64,000 nucleotides of DNA from Prauserella shujinwangii (GTDB lineage Bacteria > Actinomycetota > Actinomycetes > Mycobacteriales > Pseudonocardiaceae). The notes under the pieces are model-generated. The model did no database searches. It was not told the DNA's origin and saw nothing but the letters and a program-made list of their open reading frames with translations. The DNA is taken from the NCBI RefSeq assembly GCF_003001955.1, contig NZ_PVNH01000002.1, forward strand, positions 620,001 to 684,000. Reading direction: 5' to 3'. The position numbers and the translations under genes were made by a program. Below are positions 63,750-64,000 of the stretch, one piece after another. How positions within the stretch are numbered: position 1 is the stretch's first letter; every line of letters begins with the position of its first letter.

Positions 63750-64000
63750 GTGACCACCCCGCCCGCCCGGTCCCGGAGACCCTATGCCGCCGCATCGCTC
63801 GCCGGACTGCTCGCGCTCACCGGCGTCTCGGCTCCCGCCACCGCCGGCGCCGTGACCGAGCAACCCGCCACCGTCGCCCAGCAGGCCCGCGGCTGGGCCG
63901 AACACGCGCTGCGCGGCCTGACCCTCGAACAGAAGGTCGGCCAGCTCTTCGTCGCGGACGTCTGGGGCAAGTCCGCGGACGAGGCCCATCCCGGCAACCA
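63750..64000 (+). CDS. Glycoside hydrolase family 3 protein, N-terminal part (partial)
   Basis: The frame is open to the window edge (83 codons). A signal peptide (RRPYAAASLAGLLALTGVSAPATAG) leads to LTLEQKVGQLFVADVWG, the start of the family 3 (beta-N-acetylhexosaminidase or glucosidase) TIM barrel. It should be secreted. The GTG has AGGAGG 5 bases upstream. Substrate and active site lie beyond the window. Confidence 0.75.
   Translation, partial: MTTPPARSRRPYAAASLAGLLALTGVSAPATAGAVTEQPATVAQQARGWAEHALRGLTLEQKVGQLFVADVWGKSADEAHPGN

Overview
The window is chromosomal core sequence of a high-GC actinomycete, most likely a member of the Pseudonocardiaceae (Amycolatopsis-like). The assignment rests on uniformly high GC, frequent GTG/TTG starts, mycobacterial-type genes (lsr2, an mhuD-like gene, EspG/PPE-like genes) and gene order. 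From memory, the order follows the Mycobacterium tuberculosis block Rv3589 (mutY) to Rv3661: mutY, hydrolase, MhuD, clpC, lsr2, lysS, coaX-panD-panC, folK-folB-folP-folE-ftsH, ESX-associated genes, hpt-tilS, zinc protease, PBP4, ppa, delta-prime, topA, helicase, Tad pilus, ssd, HAD phosphatase. The genus is an inference.

Layout. 1-4.85 kb: the mutY 3' end, secreted amidase, hydrolase, M1 lipoprotein, MhuD-like gene and a Sir2-like gene. 4.9-13.9 kb: clpC, an IdeR-boxed FhuF-like reductase, a DinB-fold protein, lsr2, lysS and the pantothenate/CoA genes coaX-panD-panC. 13.9-24.9 kb: a DUF2520 gene, PrsW-like protease, two membrane proteins, a MerR regulator, then the folate operon behind ftsH. 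25-28.4 kb: a small ESX-associated set (two EspG-like, one PPE-like, one small partner). 28.6-33.9 kb: hpt, tilS, zinc protease, PBP4 and ppa. 33.9-37.5 kb: glyA with a ZTP riboswitch, a zinc-finger gene, a divergent ribosomal protein L11 paralog, gamma carbonic anhydrase, a small membrane protein and tRNA-Thr. 37.7-55.3 kb: surface protein, delta-prime, an MFS/dTMP-kinase-like fusion, topA, secreted protease, two lipoproteins, the H+ pyrophosphatase, a MrfA-like helicase and a Prim-Pol-like protein. 55.7-64 kb: Tad pilus operon, an SDR gene, ssd, a HAD phosphatase, a probable 6S-like RNA locus and the start of a GH3 hydrolase.

The points most worth attention are these. (1) folE is interrupted by a 181-residue mini-intein placed exactly at a zinc-ligand cysteine. 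(2) An L11 paralog has lost the three prolines of the thiopeptide-contact loop; its promoter has MerR-type geometry and shares operator and -35 layout with the promoter of the MerR gene 18 kb away. (3) Two identical paired DnaA-box modules lie upstream of tadA and of ssd. (4) The C-terminal dTMP-kinase domain of the MFS fusion has lost its P-loop lysine. (5) Several long hairpins or palindromes punctuate the gene ends. I saw no transposase, integrase, phage gene or CRISPR array.
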